Below are positions 59,527 to 64,000 of a stretch of DNA of 64,000 bases, one piece after another. The notes below the pieces were generated by a model that worked only from the letters and a program-made list of their open reading frames with translations, ran no database searches and had not been told where the DNA came from. The translations under genes and the position numbers were made by a program. This stretch comes from Temnothorax longispinosus (Eukaryota; Arthropoda; Insecta; Hymenoptera; Formicidae): NCBI RefSeq assembly GCF_030848805.1, contig NC_092363.1, positions 186,001-250,000 on the forward strand, in the 5' to 3' direction. Each line of letters begins with the position of its first letter. Positions within the stretch are counted from its first letter, which is position 1.

Positions 59527-59800
59527 ATTATTTTATTTCTTATTATTAATTTATATACTAGTTAATTTATATATATAGAAAAATCCTGTATCGTTTTACG
59601 ATTATAACAATAAATAATAAGTTATTAATTAATAAAGATTTTCATGCGTTCACGCGATTTGGAGAGAAAAGACAATCCAGCGTTTACGTTGCTACGTACG
59701 GGGCGAGGTACTGGAAGAAGTGCTGTGTAAATAATTATTTATACGCGGGGGTTATACTTATTATCCGATACTCTGATGTGTGTATATATACAAGGTGTTC

Positions 59801-60140
59801 ATCATAATGGTTTATGAGACCTTTGTGACAGTTCAAAAAAAGTCTATTTCACGCAAATTATAACTTGCGGTCTGAAAAAATAAAAAAAATCTTATTTTTT
59901 TCATAAAAAATTTAAGGTCACTTTGACTTTTTAAAATAAAATTATACGATTTTTTCATAATATTATAAAGAGTATTTTATTTTCTAGCATATTTTGATAT
60001 AAAATATAAATTATTTCGTATTTATTAATGTTTTGATGATTATATCTTAACACTTTTATGCATAGAATAATGAGATGAATTAATTGGTGTAAAGAAAACG
60101 CATAGTTGCTTTTCAAAAAAGATTACATAATATATAATTC
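59801..60140. repeat. Dispersed repeat related to 39297-40029
   Basis: It starts CAAGGTGTTCATCATAATGG after a TA run and contains a 70-bp block (60054-60123) that matches 39887-39955 at roughly 88 percent by eye (shared GTAAAGAAAAC and GTTGCTTTTCAAAAAAGATT). The right end was not found. The copy seems decayed or truncated. Confidence 0.55.
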
Positions 60141-63100
60141 TTTTATTAATTGTATCATTAATTTTACTATTATTTGTTCCTCTTCAGATTATACAATTTT
60201 TCTCCGAACATATTTTTGATTTGACCTTATCCTGCAAAGATAAAAGGAATAATAGATTAAAATGGAACATTCTCTATATACGTTTCCAACAGAATCATGA
60301 ATATGATATAATCTCACACTTTAATATTTTACAATAAATTTTGCTTTGTAAAGTTATTAGCTAATATTACAACTGATGATTTAATTAGAATCCGAGGATT
60401 AAAGGGACAAAACGTTAAAAAGAAGTAATGGAGCACAGCTCGTTTCACTAAGATATAAAATTGGAGATCAAATTTTCTTTTTATTTTCTTCGATGTCTAA
60501 TTATTTCTCTATCTGAAACATTTTTTGTGCCTGTTCTTGTTACACGTTTTTTCACCGTGGTCATTCTTTGTCTAAAGAATGCACGACTGCGTTCGTATAG
60601 GAAGAAAGGGAAAAAATTATACGGCAACAAAAGGCTCGTAGGCAGAAAAGGAAAATTTATGTACGTGTCATGGCGCAACGTCGCATCTGCGTGGAATTTT
60701 GTCCGGTCCGTCAGTTCGCCGTTTTCCCAAGATTTAGGTCAACCGGACAGTTGCGGGAAAGCAGTTCGTCGGGGTTGAACCCGGGTCGTTTGTCTAATGA
60801 TCCCCGATTTCTCGGTGAGTTATAAGGTGGAAGCCTTTAACATTCGCCGAAGCGTCGTAAACGCGATCCGATCCCCATCGGCTGCGGCAGATCGTTGTTG
60901 ATACCGGTATTGTTAAATGCTTGATCTACTGCAGAAGTAAAAGAATCGCCATGTAAGTAAAAGAAAAGAGGGAAAGAAAAATTATCACATCGCGCATTCC
61001 TTTAGCTTGTACAGAATATCTGCAATTATTGAAAACATCGTCGACGATTATCGTTGGCGAACGCGGGTAAAGGGAATCGTGTGGACGATGCATGTGCGGA
61101 ATAGCATGAGGAAAGACGAGGGTCTCGGCGAGTCTCTCGAAGATTCTCTTGGTGTGTAACACCGGCAGGACATTTATCTCGAGTGTCACTTCACTCAACT
61201 TTTACTGACACAATGTCACTCCGTTCGGTCCTCCGGCCCGTTCTCCACTCCCTTCTACGGGCCTTCCCTACGCGCAATCGAGAGGGTTTCCTCGAAGATG
61301 CTCGTAATGGACTTTCATTCAGGCAGGACACAAACTCTCCATCTCATCATTTGCATCGCTCACGATTAATCTTCCTGCTGGATCGTTCATTCGCAGTCCG
61401 CGCGCAGTGGTATCCCGGCATCCATTATCCGTTGTGTCGACACAACAGAGATCAGTTAGAATTCGTAAGAATTCGTGAAAATCGTACGACACGCAGAATA
61501 ACATCATGTCGAGCTATGACAATTGCCAAAGATCATCGTTAATATACGTCAGAATTCTCTTCTGTCAGAGTGCTTCTTGCAATACTACTTTCGCTTTTTT
61601 TATTGATACTATTTGTCGAAAAAGAATAAAAATATGAATTATCAAGAAGAGAGTACTATTTTGTAATAAAGGAGCGTCGATTATGATCGCAGGAGCAAAT
61701 AATAATTAAACTTTATACTTGTCATTTTGTTCTTAGAAGATAGAACATATAATATTATCGGAATGTTTAGTTTTTGCAAAAATATTTAAATAGGAGAATG
61801 TTTATTTTCTTCCTTCAAACTGTATGATCCTTCATTGATTATGCCGACGTTTTATTATTAAATTTAAGTACAAGTATACTTTTCACACAAGTAATCGACA
61901 ATGTTAAAAACTTTCAAATCCGTTTAGTACCTCTAAGCATTCTTTTCAAGAGGTGCTGAAGATTCAGCTTTCATGCATCTTTTAAAAATCTTGCATTACA
62001 AAGAAATTGTCATAATAGATCGCTCTTCGGACATAATGGCAACTTCTAACGTCTTAATCGAGAATTGGAACTTAGTACCTTTCTTTACTGGTGGTCAAAA
62101 AAGGGTTCTGACGAAAAAGTAAGAAGTATCCACGGAACGAATTATCTAACGCGTGTCGAACCGTGCTGCCGGTCATGTTCTCGCAAAAGTAGCACAATGC
62201 CCGGACTGCAGCTACCTCTTCATAAGACGAACGATATATCATTACAAAGTGCCCGCGACTAAACGACGCGTTTGACAATCTGAAGGAGATCATTGTGCCT
62301 GCCTCTGCTACCATGGTTTCCCAAAAGAGATATCGCGGCCGCGAAAAAGAAATTTCACATCCGAGAGAGTCCTTTCGGTCGTTATCGTAGCGAATCTCTG
62401 CTTTAAATTTCCCGGTGCACAATCGAACCGCGCTACGGCGTCGGATTCTCTGCACGAATTACACTTCGCATCAAGTTCCAGAAGTGCTTTATACTAGAAC
62501 CCTTATACTAACAATAAGATAAAGAGAAAAGATATTTGCAGCTGTTGCGCACGCACATCGAGGCGCAATTAATTAATAAGACATCTTGCCATCGACATCT
62601 TGTACACTTACAAAATGTCAATGTCCGCGATCACAAATCTGATTCTCTGTGAATTTTCGATCCAACCACACACACATGCACACACGCGTATACATTATAT
62701 TGTGGTAGTTTACATAATTTCCCCGCGCGAAAAGGAAAGCTGGGCTAGGATCAATGGGAACGAGGGAGGGATCGAAGTCGCGGTGTGGGCAAAGGGACCC
62801 TCGTCCTGCAAAATATCAAAGGCTCAGTAGGGAAATTGAAAGGCTTTGTATGGAAATAAGAATGTATCGACTGCCCCCGAACAACCACTCATCCGGGGAC
62901 AAGATTTTCGAATCTTATACATTTAAACGCTTCGTCGCGAGAGATCGTAAGGAGAAAAAGAGAAAGAGAGGGAGACGGGATTTCTTATTTATTCTACCCG
63001 GGATGTAATTTTTGTCGAAGCTATTGCGCAATCTAGCTGTCATTCCGTATCAATAACCGTAAAATATAATATATATATAATAAAGCGTACAAAAGAGAAC

Positions 63101-63373
63101 CAGATTGAAAGTCTTTTTTATTATCTTTCTTTATTATATTCTATTAAACTGAAACAAAAATATTTTCTTGATAAATTTAGGTATTATCATAAACATTAAA
63201 AATTATTGATTTAAGTATTTTATTTACATGTTATAAGTAATAAAGTCACTAAATATATATAACGTACCTTATATATAGTATACATATATGTTAACTTATT
63301 GGTACACACTTGGCAACATTCTTTAATAATTGAAGCTTGCAGATATTTATTATTTAATTAATAGTGTCATTAG
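60141..63373. other. No gene seen; mixed sequence
   Basis: No supported gene. Moderately GC-rich stretches at 60,650-60,900, 61,030-61,540 and 62,040-62,470 contain chance frames of up to 127 codons on overlapping strands. 61,560-62,000 and 63,060-63,370 are AT-rich. Confidence 0.55.
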
Positions 63374-63790
63374 TGCAGAGGAGAAAGTATGCGATTTATA
63401 CAGTAATTTTGCAATTATTTTATATTGTAAGACTATATAAGAATTCATATATTCTATAATAATTTATAAATAACAATTATTTTTAAACAATTAATTCGCA
63501 GTGTATGGCGTATTGTCAATTTCAGATGGTTTTTTCTTTTTACCTGATAACGCCAACTAGGAGCAACCTTCCAATCTGGAGAGCATAACGTGTTAGCAGG
63601 CTCAGGCGTCTCGGTAGTCGATATAAAATAGCGTGTTCTTGTAAATGGTAACTTACCGACCTTACTGGATGCAGTTAGAGGAGAAACTTATACGATTTAT
63701 ACGATAATTTTGCAATTATTTTATACTGTAAGACTATAATATAAGAATTCATATATTCTAATAATTTATAAATAGCAATTTGTTTAAAAC
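63374..63790 (+). repeat. Direct duplication of about 120 bp
   Basis: The segment at 63374-63490 (TGCAGAGGAGAAAGTATGCG...) is repeated at 63670-63790, sharing ATTTTGCAATTATTTTATA, GTAAGACTATA and AAGAATTCATATATTCTA. About 180 bp of unrelated, less AT-rich sequence separates them. It could be LTR-like remnants or a local duplication; no coding sequence lies between. Confidence 0.75.
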
Positions 63791-64000
63791 TATATATACT
63801 TTTATAAACACTTATTTTACGTGTTATTATCAAACTGATTTGAGTTAAACATAAGCCTAATTACGTTATGTCTTATTAATTCTAATTTATACTCCCTATT
63901 TATATAATCCTAATCTTATCAATAATAATCGTACGATTATAATACTTTATGAAAGTTCTTTATCTCTTCCTAATTTATTATTTAAAATTCTAAATAAAAA
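63791..64000. other. No gene seen; AT-rich
   Basis: AT-rich sequence running to the window edge. Nothing recognised. Confidence 0.6.

Noticed and set aside
1..64000. CRISPR arrays, operons, bacterial promoters or terminators
   Set aside because: No spaced identical short repeats and no dense coding; the sequence is eukaryotic in character.

Overview
This 64 kb window looks like non-coding DNA from an insect nuclear genome. It is most likely hymenopteran, and ant-like is my best guess. The base composition is patchy: long AT-rich tracts alternate with GC-rich, CpG-containing islands. There are many TA, GA and CT microsatellites and a dense population of small non-autonomous DNA transposons. 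Several share the CAGGGTGT end or the AAAAAYGTTYCAGACMAAAG core that I associate, from memory only, with ant genomes. I could not support any protein-coding gene, exon, rRNA or functional tRNA. The longest open frames (201, 158, 144, 142 and 134 codons) sit in GC-rich patches, overlap open frames on the other strand, and show no domain, signal peptide or repeat pattern that I recognise. The window is best read as intergenic DNA or part of a very large intron.

Layout. 1-1.4 kb: two MITE-like elements, one flanked by TTAA and one by TA. 1.4-13.8 kb: mostly unique sequence with one small hairpin MITE (3.7 kb) and a decayed repeat rich in AAGGTCA (8.0 kb). 13.8-24.5 kb: the densest transposon cluster. 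It holds a CAGGGTGT foldback, a TA-flanked MITE interrupted by a tRNA-derived SINE, a TAA-flanked element that has taken in both a TTAA element and a Helitron-like element, two hairpins, a second CAGGGTG element, and a TIR element built around GGCAAAGTCGTCA. 27.7-29.1 kb: two adjoining inverted-repeat structures, the second holding another TTAA element. 32.0-32.4 kb: a perfect inverted repeat with 121-bp arms. 37.2-42.1 kb: a second TGTTAA-rich MITE, a small hairpin MITE, a TIR element, and a structure with about 110-bp inverted ends of Penelope-like type carrying a hammerhead-like core. 43.8 kb: an uninterrupted copy of the MITE that carries the SINE at 16 kb. 47.5-48.3 kb: a Helitron-like element with an internal minisatellite. 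55.1 kb: a lone Penelope-type end. 58.8-60.1 kb: a CAGGGTGT element inside a larger inverted repeat, then another dispersed repeat. 63.4-63.8 kb: a local duplication.

How the parts relate. All recognised mobile elements are non-autonomous, because no transposase, helicase or reverse-transcriptase reading frame is visible. They must have been moved by enzymes encoded elsewhere. The most informative observations are the SINE insertion with its 17-bp target duplication and an empty related site 28 kb away, the perfect 121-bp palindrome (recent, or a hairpin-RNA source), and the inverted Penelope-type ends. Cis-regulatory suggestions (an RFX X-box-like palindrome, and FTZ-F1/ERR-like half sites) are motif matches only.
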